From DASRJW01 sp964567755 (lineage in GTDB: Bacteria > Krumholzibacteriota > Krumholzibacteriia > G020349025): a stretch of DNA of 64,000 nt. How positions within the stretch are numbered: position 1 is the first letter of the stretch; each line of letters starts with the position of its first letter. The stretch is from NCBI GenBank assembly GCA_964567755.1, contig CAZMNW010000045.1, positions 30,459 through 94,458 on the forward strand, in the 5' to 3' direction. Below are positions 1-8,490 of this stretch, piece after piece. Under the pieces are notes generated by a model. That model was not told the origin of the DNA. It was given only the letters and a program-made list of their open reading frames with translations, and did no database searches. Made by a program: the position numbers and the translations under genes.

Positions 1-1
1 G

Positions 2-919
2 ACAGAGGCCGGCACGCCCGTCACGTTGCGCACTTCGGCAGCGCTCCAGAGCGACGGGCTCGCGACCAACGCCTTCGAAGCCGCGCATGGCAGCCTGCAT
101 GGCGAGATGCCGGACGCAGCACGCCCGCCCCGCGATCTCGCACCGCTCCTGGAAGTCGCGACCACCCTTGCGCCTATCCCCACGGCGCCCGCACCGCGCC
201 TGCGCTACCGCGTCTGGTTCGCCAAGACCGGCGACCTGCGCTGGCTGTCGCACTTGGATCTCCTGCGCGCCTTGCAGCGTGGCTTCCGGCGCGCCAGCAT
301 CCCGGTCAACTACAGTCAAGGGTTTCACCCGGCGCCGATCATGTCATTCGGACCGGCGTTGGCCGTCGGCCTGGAGGGGTTGGCCGAAGTCTTCGATTTC
401 GAATCGAGCCAGGAGCTCGTGGCCGACGATGTCGCCGGGCGTCTCTCCGCGGCGCTGCCATGCGGGATCCGCGTCTTCCGCGTGCAGCGGCTCGCCGCCA
501 CGGCCGCGCCGCTGTCGAAGTGCATCGACCTCGGTGAGTATCGCGCTTGGATCAACGACGCGCGTCGCGTCCTCACGCCCGATCTCTTCCTCACGTTGGA
601 CACGTTGCCGTTCCATCACGCCAGCTGGCAAGAAGAGCGCATCGCCGCGTTGCTGGCGCTCCAGAGCCTGGTGGTCCAGCGCGCCGACAAGGACGACAAG
701 AGCGTGGACATCCGGCCGTTCATCCACGACCTGGGCTTCCTGCCGGCGTCCGGCGAGCTGGTTCTATGGCTGCGTCTCGGTTCTCAGGGTCAGGCACGCC
801 CGCAGGAAGTGCTGCAAGCGCTGTACGGCGTGCCGGGTGCATGCTTCCGTGTGCGCCGAGTGTGGCTCGGTGCGGCGCAGGAAGTCGCGGCCACGCGAGT
901 GGAAGCGCTGTCGGTCTGA
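2..919 (+). CDS. Radical-SAM-linked DUF2344 protein (5' end missing)
   Basis: The reading frame is open from base 2, so the gene starts upstream of the window and only its last 305 or so codons are visible. The central part (RVWFAKTGDLRWLSHLDLL, then a GFHPAP segment) matches the DUF2344 / TIGR03936 family of radical-SAM-linked proteins. In many bacteria this domain is fused behind a B12-binding and radical SAM domain, and the low-complexity Ala/Pro linker before it fits such a fusion, but the catalytic part is not in view. The biochemical role of the family is not established. miaB follows 38 bp downstream on the same strand, so co-transcription is likely. Family assignment is firm; the architecture upstream is inferred. 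Confidence 0.8.
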   Translation, partial: TEAGTPVTLRTSAALQSDGLATNAFEAAHGSLHGEMPDAARPPRDLAPLLEVATTLAPIPTAPAPRLRYRVWFAKTGDLRWLSHLDLLRALQRGFRRASIPVNYSQGFHPAPIMSFGPALAVGLEGLAEVFDFESSQELVADDVAGRLSAALPCGIRVFRVQRLAATAAPLSKCIDLGEYRAWINDARRVLTPDLFLTLDTLPFHHASWQEERIAALLALQSLVVQRADKDDKSVDIRPFIHDLGFLPASGELVLWLRLGSQGQARPQEVLQALYGVPGACFRVRRVWLGAAQEVAATRVEALSV

Positions 920-957
920 GCCTCGCCGCATGCGGGCGCGGCGCTTGGAGGTCCCTC

Positions 958-2283
958 GTGCAAGTCTATCTCGAAACGTACGGCTGCCAGATGAACGAGT
1001 ACGACTCGGAGCTCGTGCGCACGATCCTGCACGATGGCAGCTTCCGCATGACGCCGACGCTGGATGACGCCGATATCGTCCTGCTCAACACCTGCGCCAT
1101 TCGCGAATCGGCGCACGATCGCATCTACGGCCGTCTCGGGCATTTGCGCGCCATGAAGCAGCGCAACCCGCGCCTGATCGTCGGGCTCCTCGGTTGCATG
1201 GCGCAGAGCCTGAAGCAGAATTTGCTCGAGACACACCCGGTCGTCGATCTGGTGGCCGGACCGGATTCTTACAAGAAATTGCCGCGGCTCATCCGCGCTG
1301 TCTGCGACACCGGCAACAAGGGTCTCGAGATCGATCTTTCCGAGTACGAGACCTACGCCGATGTCTTCCCCACGCGCGCGCCCGGCGTCAACGCCTGGAT
1401 CGCGTGCATGCGTGGATGTGACAATTTCTGCACCTTCTGCGTCGTCCCCTACACGCGCGGCCGCGAGCGCAGCCGCGAGCCCGAGAGCATCTTGAGCGAA
1501 GCGCGCCACCTCGCGGGCGCCGGCACCAAGCAGGTGACGTTGCTCGGCCAGAACGTGAACTCGTATCGCTTCGAGACGACGGACTTCGCGACGCTGCTGC
1601 TGCGCGTGGCCGAAGTGGACGGCATCGAGCGCATCCGCTTCACCTCACCGCATCCCAAGGATTTCCCGAGGCCGCTGTTGCAGGCCATCCGCGCCCATCC
1701 GAAGCTCTGCAAGCACATCCACTTGCCATTGCAAGCGGGCAACGACGCGGTGCTCGAACGCATGCGGCGCACGTACACCCAGCGCGAATTCACGGACCTC
1801 ACGGACGAGATCCGGGACACCATTCCCGGCGTCAGCTTGTCCACCGACGTCATCTGCGGCTTCCCGGGCGAGGACGACGCCGCCTTCGCCGAGACCGAAG
1901 CCGTGATGGCGCGGGTGCAATTCGATTCGGCCTTCATCTTCAAGTACTCCGAACGGCGCAACACCATCGCGCAACGCAAATATGCCGACGACGTCCCCGA
2001 GGCCGCCAAGACGGAGCGCGTCGTGCGCTTGAACGCGCTGCAGAAGGAGATCTCGCGGGCACGCAACCAACGCCACATCGGACACACCGTGAACGTTCTG
2101 CTCGAGGGACCGAGCCGAAAACGAGCCACCGATCTTCTCGGCCGTGACGACGGCAACCGCTGCGTCGTCGTCCCCGGCGCGGGCCTGGCTGCGGGCGACA
2201 CCATTCCGGTGCGGATCGTGGCCGCGTCGGCGCACACGCTCCTGGGGCAACCGCTTGCGGATGTGGCTATCCAGTCGTTCTAG
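958..2283 (+). CDS. miaB: tRNA-2-methylthio-N6-dimethylallyladenosine synthase
   Basis: Methylthiotransferase that adds the 2-methylthio group to isopentenyl-A37 of tRNAs reading UNN codons, using two 4Fe-4S clusters and SAM. The product is 441 aa. The UPF0004 domain has cysteines near residues 10, 46 and 80. The radical SAM triad is CX3CX2C at residues 154, 158 and 161 (GCDNFCTFC), and a TRAM domain occupies roughly the last 65 residues. Start: GTG at 958 follows a GGAGG placed 7 bases upstream and begins right before the conserved ETYGCQMN. The open frame extends much further upstream but there it overlaps the DUF2344 gene, so the longer forms are rejected. The length is normal for MiaB. 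The CVVPYTRG segment after the triad is typical of MiaB rather than RimO or MtaB. Confidence 0.95.
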   Translation: MQVYLETYGCQMNEYDSELVRTILHDGSFRMTPTLDDADIVLLNTCAIRESAHDRIYGRLGHLRAMKQRNPRLIVGLLGCMAQSLKQNLLETHPVVDLVAGPDSYKKLPRLIRAVCDTGNKGLEIDLSEYETYADVFPTRAPGVNAWIACMRGCDNFCTFCVVPYTRGRERSREPESILSEARHLAGAGTKQVTLLGQNVNSYRFETTDFATLLLRVAEVDGIERIRFTSPHPKDFPRPLLQAIRAHPKLCKHIHLPLQAGNDAVLERMRRTYTQREFTDLTDEIRDTIPGVSLSTDVICGFPGEDDAAFAETEAVMARVQFDSAFIFKYSERRNTIAQRKYADDVPEAAKTERVVRLNALQKEISRARNQRHIGHTVNVLLEGPSRKRATDLLGRDDGNRCVVVPGAGLAAGDTIPVRIVAASAHTLLGQPLADVAIQSF

Positions 2284-2567
2284 CAACCTCTCGCGTCTTA
2301 TTGGGGCTTTTTAACCCACTTGGTTGCACGCGGTGCCTCGTCGCACCTCCTCGTGCGGTGCAACGGTCAGGCGACGCGGGTCGGTGCGTCCAACATATCA
2401 TTCGATTCGGGCGAAAGCGGTCTTGACGCCAAGGCATCCGAAGAGACAGAATTAGGCGCCCCCTTAGATTTCCGAGACGGGCGCCGCTTTCAGGTACCAG
2501 AGGTACCGAGGCGGGGCGTTCAGGTGGGCCAGACGACGAATTCCGCCAAGGAATGGAGGAGCTTCTC
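2284..2567. other. Intergenic region with nested inverted repeats
   Basis: 284 bp between miaB and the exported-protein gene. GTTGCAC at 2323-2329 pairs with GTGCAAC at 2358-2364, and inside it GGTGC pairs with GCACC, giving a nested stem. No T tract follows, so it is not a standard terminator. No convincing ORF or promoter was recognised; an 83-codon frame here has no family likeness and no RBS. Confidence 0.3.
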
Positions 2568-3377
2568 ATGAAAAGACAGCTTGCTTTGGGTCTCGTGCCA
2601 GCGCTTCTAGCGTTGGCTTCCTTCAACGCCTGGGCCTCGGATGGTGACATCCAAATGCTGGCTACGGTGTCCGGCACCGGGGGGGGCCATGTTGGTGACG
2701 AGTGCCCATTCTGGAAGATCGTGTTCAACAACTCTTCGCCCAACGGAAAGTCCCCGTGGGGCGTTTGCCAGCCACCCGTGATCAAGGTCTATGCCGAGCT
2801 CAAGGGTGCGAGCGCCGGTGGCATCACGGGCGTCGAGTACGCCGGGAAGTACGGCGCAACGACGGGTGCGGATGCCGGTTACTTCTTCATCGAAGTCCCG
2901 GCCCCAGCCACGACGCTCGGAAACGCCTGGTTCCCACCGGATCCGGCGCCGCGCGGCCAGAACATGGCGTGGAGTACGTGTCAGACGGGCGGCGGCACGG
3001 GCCGCGTGCTGCTCTCGACGCTGATCGTGATCCCCACGGCACCGTGCGGTCAGGACGTGCTCCCGCCGCAGATCGACCTGTCGACGGGCCAGCACTTCTC
3101 GCCGAACAACGTGTTCTTCCGTTGTCCGTTGTTCACCTTGTGCGACGGACCGGTGTTCACGAAGGTCTGCTTGGGTGACAACCTCACTCCATGCCGGACC
3201 CCCGTGCCGCCGTTCCCGATCGCGTCCACGTGCTCGAGCAGCGGTTACTTCACCATCAACAATCCCGCCAGCCCCGGCGTCGGCGCATGCCTTGATCCGC
3301 CCGGCAAGGCGGGCGCCTCCGCAGCTGCGCTCGCGCAGTCTGCGACCTGGACCAGCGTCAAGGATCTGTATCGGTAG
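2568..3377 (+). CDS. Exported protein of unknown function with WxxVKxLYR-type C-terminus
   Basis: Unrecognised secreted protein, 269 aa. The start is ATG 2568 because GGAGG lies 8 bases upstream; a start 15 bases earlier would place that Shine-Dalgarno inside the gene. Residues 1-23 are a clear Sec signal (MKRQ, a hydrophobic core, AWAS). The mature part is rich in Gly, Pro and Cys, with at least eight cysteines that could form disulphides, and it looks beta-rich. It ends in TWTSVKDLYR, very like the end of the exported protein at 25272-25931 (TTWSEIKSLFR), although the rest of the two proteins is only loosely similar in style. The gene stands alone and is closed by a strong intrinsic terminator 24 bp after the stop. 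Function unknown; the shared tail may be a structural or sorting element. Confidence 0.75.
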   Translation: MKRQLALGLVPALLALASFNAWASDGDIQMLATVSGTGGGHVGDECPFWKIVFNNSSPNGKSPWGVCQPPVIKVYAELKGASAGGITGVEYAGKYGATTGADAGYFFIEVPAPATTLGNAWFPPDPAPRGQNMAWSTCQTGGGTGRVLLSTLIVIPTAPCGQDVLPPQIDLSTGQHFSPNNVFFRCPLFTLCDGPVFTKVCLGDNLTPCRTPVPPFPIASTCSSSGYFTINNPASPGVGACLDPPGKAGASAAALAQSATWTSVKDLYR

Positions 3378-3401
3378 TTCGTCTGTCTGGCTGAAGAAGA
3401 G

Positions 3402-3426
3402 AGGGCTCCTGCGGGGGCCCTTTTTT
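3402..3426 (+). terminator. Rho-independent terminator
   Basis: AGGGCTCC, loop TGCG, then GGGGCCCT forms an 8-bp stem (one G-U) followed by six T. It lies 24 bp after the stop of the exported-protein gene and before the convergent CPBP gene. Confidence 0.88.
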
Positions 3427-3444
3427 CGTTTCCGTCTCTGCCGC

Positions 3445-4113
3445 TCAGGATCGCAGCAGGAACCAGTAAAGGCAGACCGCACCCACGTCGGCGCCCTGGT
3501 GGCTCGCCGCAGCCCACCAGGCATTCCCCGACCGCTCGCGCGCCCGCGTCCACAGAATGGCTGCGGCCAGCACGCCGAGCGTGCACAGCCAGCCGGTCAC
3601 TGCATCGAAGCTGCGCAGCAAGAAAACGCCGTGCAGCGGACAAAAGCCCCACACCGCGAGCGCACGCGCTCCCCGGACGCCGACTCGCTGCCGCACCGGC
3701 TCGTCGAGCAGCGCACCACGCCAGAAGCTTTCTTCGACCCACGGATTGAAAGCGGCGAAGACGAGCAAGAGCAGCAGGTCGTGTGGCGGGCCAAGCCCCC
3801 AAGCTTGCCAAGTTGCCTGTGGTCGGGGCTGAAAGCCGAGCCGATGCGCACCAAAACCGAGACCAAGGACGATCGCTGCGGTCACGAGACCGACAGCAAG
3901 CAGGCGCACGACCGGCGGGCGCCGCCCCAGGCGGCCCCGAGCGGCCAACGTGGCGAGAATGCACCCCGCCTGATAGACGCACAACGCCATCCAGGCCGCC
4001 GCGCGTCCATGCAAGCACAGCGCGACGACCGGCCCAGAGCCCGCCGCCCAGGCGATGGCGATCAAGGCGCCAGCGTTTCCGATCGGCACCGAGCGGCCGA
4101 GTCTTCGCGACAA
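3445..4113 (-). CDS. CPBP family intramembrane glutamic endopeptidase (CAAX-protease type)
   Basis: 222-aa polytopic membrane protein of the CPBP/Abi family. The first catalytic motif is present (NPWVEESFWRG, with the paired Glu and the Arg), followed by PLHGVFLL with its His and SHQGADVGAV with another conserved His, matching motifs 1 to 3 of the family. Hydrophobic segments cover most of the length (about six). Family members are membrane-embedded proteases or membrane-protein processing factors; the substrate here cannot be guessed. The gene runs opposite to the exported-protein gene and is transcribed away from the propeller gene at 4279. Start ATG 4113 gives a positively charged N-terminus (MSRRLGR) before the first segment. 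Confidence 0.8.
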   Translation of the reverse strand: MSRRLGRSVPIGNAGALIAIAWAAGSGPVVALCLHGRAAAWMALCVYQAGCILATLAARGRLGRRPPVVRLLAVGLVTAAIVLGLGFGAHRLGFQPRPQATWQAWGLGPPHDLLLLLVFAAFNPWVEESFWRGALLDEPVRQRVGVRGARALAVWGFCPLHGVFLLRSFDAVTGWLCTLGVLAAAILWTRARERSGNAWWAAASHQGADVGAVCLYWFLLRS

Positions 4114-4180
4114 GCAACACTCCCGCCGGGGTCTTGGCAGCCCCCCGTCCGTCAGGCTATCATTCCGCCTCCGCCGCCCG

Positions 4181-4210
4181 TTGCTTGACCTTCGGGGAAT
4201 CGTTCATAAT
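4181..4210 (+). promoter_or_regulatory. Possible sigma70 promoter
   Basis: TTGCTT at 4181-4186, an 18-base spacer, and CATAAT at 4205-4210, about 70 bp before the GTG start of the propeller gene. The match to consensus is partial. Confidence 0.35.
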
Positions 4211-4278
4211 TGAGAGAATCGATCGACGCATCGATTCTTGGCTGGCCGACCGCATTTACACCGATGCAGGAGGTTTCC

Positions 4279-5700
4279 GTGCTCAGCCATCGTCTCGTCA
4301 TGCCCATGGCGCTCGCCGCCATCCTTTTCTTGCCCTGGACCGATGCGGCCAATGCCGCGGCCGAATGGGTTTTTGCCCCCGTCGGCTCTTCCGGTTTCGA
4401 CCAGGGTCACAACGCCACATCGGTGGCGGTCGATGCCCAGGGCCAATCACGCATCGCCTACTACGAAGGCGTCGGGCGCGACCTCGTCTACGCCGAGAAA
4501 ACAGCCGGCGGCTGGATCAGCACCATTGTGGATACGACCGGCGACACCGGTCGCTGGGCGTCGCTCGTGATCGACTCCCAGGGCAATCCCCACATCAGCT
4601 ACTACTACTTCCTCGACTCGAACGACGCACCCATCACCGATCTCAAGTACGCCAAACGCACGGGCAGCACGTGGACAATCGAGACCGTGGATGGCGCGAG
4701 CGGCGATGTCGGCGAGTACGGCTCGCTCAAGCTCGACTCGCAAGGGAATCCCCACATCAGCTACTTCGATGGCCTCAACCTCGACTTGAAGTACGCGCGC
4801 AAGTCCGGCAGCACTTGGACGCTCGAAACCGTCGAATCGACCGGCAGCGTCGGTGCGTATACGGCGCTCGCGCTCGACGCCGCCAACAATCCGCGCATTG
4901 CCTACCAGGACGTGAACGGACTTCATCTGCGCTACGCATCCAAGTCCGGGACGACATGGACGCTGGAAACGCCTTCGGGTGCGACCTTGGTGCGCTCCCT
5001 TTTCATCTCGATGGACTTGGACTCGCAAGGGCGACCACACATCGCCTATTACGACGAGCTGAACCAGCGCACCCGCTATGCGACCAAGCCATCCACGACC
5101 TGGACGCACGGCAATGCACTCGCTGTGGGCGCAGATGTGCGCGGCTCGTTCTGTTCGATCCAGGTCGACGCAGGGGACGTGCCGCATCTCGGCTACTACG
5201 ACGTGTTCGAGAACCTGGTGAAGTATGCGATCAAGAACGCCAACGGCGGCTCGCACTGGGCGCCGCAAGCCGTCGACGCGCTCGGACCCCAAGGTCCGTG
5301 GACCAGCCTGGCGCTCGACGCCTCCGGTTTCCCGCACATGAGCTTCTACTCAGCCACCGCGACCGAGGTGCGCTCGGCGTTCTTCACCGACAACACGTCC
5401 GACGCCATCCACGAGCGCCCGGTGGCATTCCTGTCCTTGGAGGCGTTCCCGAACCCCGTGCGCGCGTCGACGCAGCTGGTTCTGCGCACGCCGCGTTCCG
5501 TCCCGGTGGGCTTGACTGTGATGGACGCTCGCGGTCGCGTGGTGCGCAGCTTCGCCGCGCGCGAGCTTTCCCCCGGCACGCACTCGTTCGCGTGGGATGG
5601 CCGCGACGAAACCGGCACCCCGGTGGCAGCGGGCGTATACTTTGCCGTGACACGGCCCGAGTGGCTCGCCACCGCGCGCAAGCTCGTGGTCGTGCGCTGA
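4279..5700 (+). CDS. Exported beta-propeller-like protein with FlgD-type C-terminal module
   Basis: 473 aa. The start is GTG 4279, with AGGAGG five bases upstream; an in-frame ATG at 4264 sits before that site and is less likely. A signal peptide ends around the AANAAAEW segment. Residues ~30-370 hold about seven repeats of ~50 aa with the pattern LDSQGNPHISYYD, then LKYAKRTGSTWTIETVD. Each repeat reads like one propeller blade (BNR/Asp-box style). The last ~85 residues form an Ig-like FlgD / T9SS-type-A-like tail (LTVMDARGRVVRSF, then WDGRDETGTPVAAGVYF). The same tail type closes the protein at 57923-60343. This domain set is common in exported proteins of FCB and Eisenbacteria genomes. Ligand and function are unknown. 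Confidence 0.8.
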   Translation: MLSHRLVMPMALAAILFLPWTDAANAAAEWVFAPVGSSGFDQGHNATSVAVDAQGQSRIAYYEGVGRDLVYAEKTAGGWISTIVDTTGDTGRWASLVIDSQGNPHISYYYFLDSNDAPITDLKYAKRTGSTWTIETVDGASGDVGEYGSLKLDSQGNPHISYFDGLNLDLKYARKSGSTWTLETVESTGSVGAYTALALDAANNPRIAYQDVNGLHLRYASKSGTTWTLETPSGATLVRSLFISMDLDSQGRPHIAYYDELNQRTRYATKPSTTWTHGNALAVGADVRGSFCSIQVDAGDVPHLGYYDVFENLVKYAIKNANGGSHWAPQAVDALGPQGPWTSLALDASGFPHMSFYSATATEVRSAFFTDNTSDAIHERPVAFLSLEAFPNPVRASTQLVLRTPRSVPVGLTVMDARGRVVRSFAARELSPGTHSFAWDGRDETGTPVAAGVYFAVTRPEWLATARKLVVVR

Positions 5701-5788
5701 CCTTGGAGCGCCGGACCGGTCCTTAGTACACAGGGGCGCTTCGCCACTCCGTTCGCGGGCTCGAGGCAAACGGGCTCAAAGGTGTGCG

Positions 5789-7003
5789 ATGGTCTGGCAG
5801 CGTCCGCAACGACTTCTGCCACCGCGCGTCCTCGACGCGCTCGCTGCGGTGCATGCTGGCGACGCCCCGCGCGCCTTGCGTCTCCTCGGTGCTGCCGATC
5901 GCGAGGACATCCTCACGGCCGAGGCCGTGCGCTTGGTGCATGGCTTGGCGGCGGCGGAAACGGGCGAGACGGAGCGAGCCCATCAACTGCTGCGGCCATT
6001 GTTGCGCTCCGCCGACCCTGGCGTGGCGCTCGCGGCCACCCTCGCCAGCGTCGAGCTGCGCATGCAACAACGGGGCTTCGCCAGCGCCGCTCCGTGGTTG
6101 CGCCGGGCGCGGCGCCAAGCAGCGGACGAACCAACCGCACTGGTTCTCGATACGGCGCTGCTGCGTTTGCAGCTGCGTCGCGGCGGTAGGACGACGCCCG
6201 ACGAGCTCGCGGCGCTGCAGCAGCGGCTGCAGCGCCGGCATCCCGCGGCCGTCCACGCCAGTGTGCACTTGCTCGCGGCCGAACGCGCCCTGTACGCCGG
6301 TGATCTCGAGGATGCCGCGCGTGCCGAGCGCGCCGCGCATCCTTACGTTGCCTCTGCCCAGCTCGCGTCGCTCCGGCGCTGGCACGGCGCTCTCGTCGAG
6401 CTGTTGCGCTCTGCTCCCGTGGCGCTGGTCGAGGACTGGCAGCGCCCCGCGCGCGCGATGAACCGAAGCGAGCTCGCCGATCTGCAGCGTGAACCGTGGC
6501 AGCTCTGGGTGGACTCGCGTCATCGCCTCCTCCTCGACCGACCGCGTCCGCGAACGGCTGCACGCACGATCCACTTCGACGCCGCACCCGCGGCGTGGGA
6601 AGTCTTGGGCGTGCTCTTGGATACAGCGGAACGCCGGCTCCCGTGGCCGGCGCTGCAACAGCTGCTCGCGTTGCCGGATGGAGCGACAGCACGAGCACGC
6701 GCGACGCGCTTGCGCGCGTATCTGCAATCGGCCAATGCAGGAACTCTGCTGCGCGTTTCGGCAGCCGGCTGCAGCCTGGCGACGCGGCGCTTCGTCATTC
6801 TGCGCTTACCCCAGTCCATCCCCGCGCATCAAGAGCGCATCTTGGCGCATCTCGCCGCGCACCCCGGCAGCCGCGGCCTCGATCTCACGCGCGTCGTGCA
6901 AGCGCCGCGGCGTACGGTGCTGCGACACGTGCACGCATTGCGCGCTCGCGGCCTGGTCCTCATTGTCGGCGGTGGCCGCGAAGCGCGTTATTGGGCCATC
7001 TGA
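5789..7003 (+). CDS. TPR-like protein with C-terminal winged-helix domains
   Basis: 404 aa, start ATG 5789 with AAAGG upstream. Residues 1-220 are alpha-helical, Ala/Leu/Arg-rich repeats of the TPR type. Around residues 235-340 a segment (WQLWVDSRHRLLLD, then AAWEVLGVLLDTAERRLPW) resembles the OmpR/SARP winged helix, in which an input helix pair replaces a receiver. The last ~60 residues (ILAHLAAHPGSRGLDLT, then RTVLRHVHALRARGLV) look like a second winged helix-turn-helix. No receiver, kinase or sensor domain is present. It is probably a DNA-binding regulator, but the family is not recognised with certainty. It is convergent with wecA and has no obvious operon partner. Confidence 0.6.
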   Translation: MVWQRPQRLLPPRVLDALAAVHAGDAPRALRLLGAADREDILTAEAVRLVHGLAAAETGETERAHQLLRPLLRSADPGVALAATLASVELRMQQRGFASAAPWLRRARRQAADEPTALVLDTALLRLQLRRGGRTTPDELAALQQRLQRRHPAAVHASVHLLAAERALYAGDLEDAARAERAAHPYVASAQLASLRRWHGALVELLRSAPVALVEDWQRPARAMNRSELADLQREPWQLWVDSRHRLLLDRPRPRTAARTIHFDAAPAAWEVLGVLLDTAERRLPWPALQQLLALPDGATARARATRLRAYLQSANAGTLLRVSAAGCSLATRRFVILRLPQSIPAHQERILAHLAAHPGSRGLDLTRVVQAPRRTVLRHVHALRARGLVLIVGGGREARYWAI

Positions 7004-7066
7004 AGTGTGCACCCGACAGCATTGGCGCGCGCAATGGTCGAGGCGGGACCGCGCGGCGGCGCGCGC

Positions 7067-8254
7067 TCAGGTCCTGCGGCGCGCGCCCGGCGGCAGCGCG
7101 GCCACGACCTCTTGTGCCTCCGCCGGTTCGCGGTTCCGCAGCGCGGGAAGTGGCTCTGCCGCCACGGGTGGTTCTCGCATCTCGGGCAACCGCGCCACGG
7201 CCGGCCTGGGTGCCATCGTTTCGGGACGTCGGGACGACAGCAATCGGGGAAGGTTGGCGAGGGTCAAGGGAAAAGAAACGCCGAGCGCCACCGCGGCGAT
7301 GAACAAGCGATGGTGGCCGAGCAGAATGCCGGCACCAAGGGCGGCGAAAACCGTCGCCAGCGCATACAGCAACAGCACGGCTGCGCGGTGCGACAACCCG
7401 AGCCGCAACAGCTTGTGATGCGTGTGCTCGCCATCGGCAGTGAAGATATGCCGCCTCGCGGCGAGGCGCCGGCAGATCGCCGTCAGGGTATCCAGAATGG
7501 GGACGCCGAGAATGGTGGCCCCGCCGAGAAGAGCGGTCACGAGCCCCACCCGCGGCGCCAACAAGCAGGCGAGGAACGCGAGGGTGAAGCCGAGGAACAT
7601 GCTGCCGGTGTCGCCCATGAAGATGAGCGCCGGATGGAAGTTGAAACGCAAGAAAGCCAGCAGCGCCCCCATCAGACTCATCGCCACCAGAACGACGGCT
7701 GGATCACCGACTCGGATGCCGACCACGAGGAACGCTGCCGCGGCGATTACCGCAGTGCCGGCCGCAAGACCGTCCAATCCGTCGATCAGGTTGACGCTGT
7801 TGCACACGCCGACGTACCAGAGAACGCTGAGCCCGACGGCGAGCGCGAAGATCGGATCGGAGATCGATCCCTGCCATAGTCCGGCGCCCATCGCCACTAC
7901 ACAGACGGCAGCGACCACCTGATAGACGAGCTTCACCCCGGCGCGGAGGCCGCGCAGATCGTCCACCAGCCCGAGACCAAAAACCACCAGCAAGCCGGGA
8001 AGCAGCGCCAGAATTCGACTCGCCTGTGTCATGCCGAATGGCGTCGCCAAGAGCACCAGCAACGCCAAGAAGAAGCCGGCGAAGATCGCCACGCCGCCCA
8101 GGTGTGGAATCGCGCGCGCGTGCAGCTTGCGCCCGTTGGGTTTGTCCCCGAGTTTCCACTCGATGGCGAAACGTCGAACCTGAGGGACGAGAAGGAACGT
8201 GGTCGAGAAAGCAACGCCGAGTGGCAGCAGCGCAACCAGTTCTGGAGTCGGCAA
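7067..8254 (-). CDS. wecA: Undecaprenyl-phosphate sugar-1-phosphate transferase (WecA/TagO/MraY-like)
   Basis: Polytopic membrane enzyme that moves a HexNAc-1-phosphate from UDP-sugar onto undecaprenyl phosphate, the first step of O-antigen, enterobacterial common antigen or teichoic acid type glycans. 395 aa with about ten hydrophobic segments. Family marks are DKPNGRKLH...PHLGG near residues 37-53, the Mg-binding GLVDDLRGL segment, CNSVNLIDGLDGLAAG, and GDTGSMFLGF. The start is a TTG at 8254 with a poor Shine-Dalgarno; it is placed because the N-terminus MPTPELVALLPLG has the usual length before the first conserved block. It lies 236 bp downstream of wecB and probably belongs to the same ugd-rmlB-wecB transcription direction. 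WecA versus TagO or Pgl-type substrate cannot be settled from sequence alone. Confidence 0.85.
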   Translation of the reverse strand: MPTPELVALLPLGVAFSTTFLLVPQVRRFAIEWKLGDKPNGRKLHARAIPHLGGVAIFAGFFLALLVLLATPFGMTQASRILALLPGLLVVFGLGLVDDLRGLRAGVKLVYQVVAAVCVVAMGAGLWQGSISDPIFALAVGLSVLWYVGVCNSVNLIDGLDGLAAGTAVIAAAAFLVVGIRVGDPAVVLVAMSLMGALLAFLRFNFHPALIFMGDTGSMFLGFTLAFLACLLAPRVGLVTALLGGATILGVPILDTLTAICRRLAARRHIFTADGEHTHHKLLRLGLSHRAAVLLLYALATVFAALGAGILLGHHRLFIAAVALGVSFPLTLANLPRLLSSRRPETMAPRPAVARLPEMREPPVAAEPLPALRNREPAEAQEVVAALPPGARRRT

Positions 8255-8490
8255 GACACACTACCCGGACGAAGGGACCCACGGAACGAGAGAGAGAGGA
8301 AAGCCTCGGGCAGGCGACCGGCTCTGGGGTGCGCACCCAAGCCGGAACGCCGGAAGTTTATGTGCCATCTCCTGCAACGTCAAGCGTTGCGCCCACGCCG
8401 GACGCATGCAAACGGCGTACCCCGTAGCCAGCGGCGCGCCGATCGTGCCCGCACCCATGGCGGTCTGGAGCCTCGGTCGAATCGCGGGCT

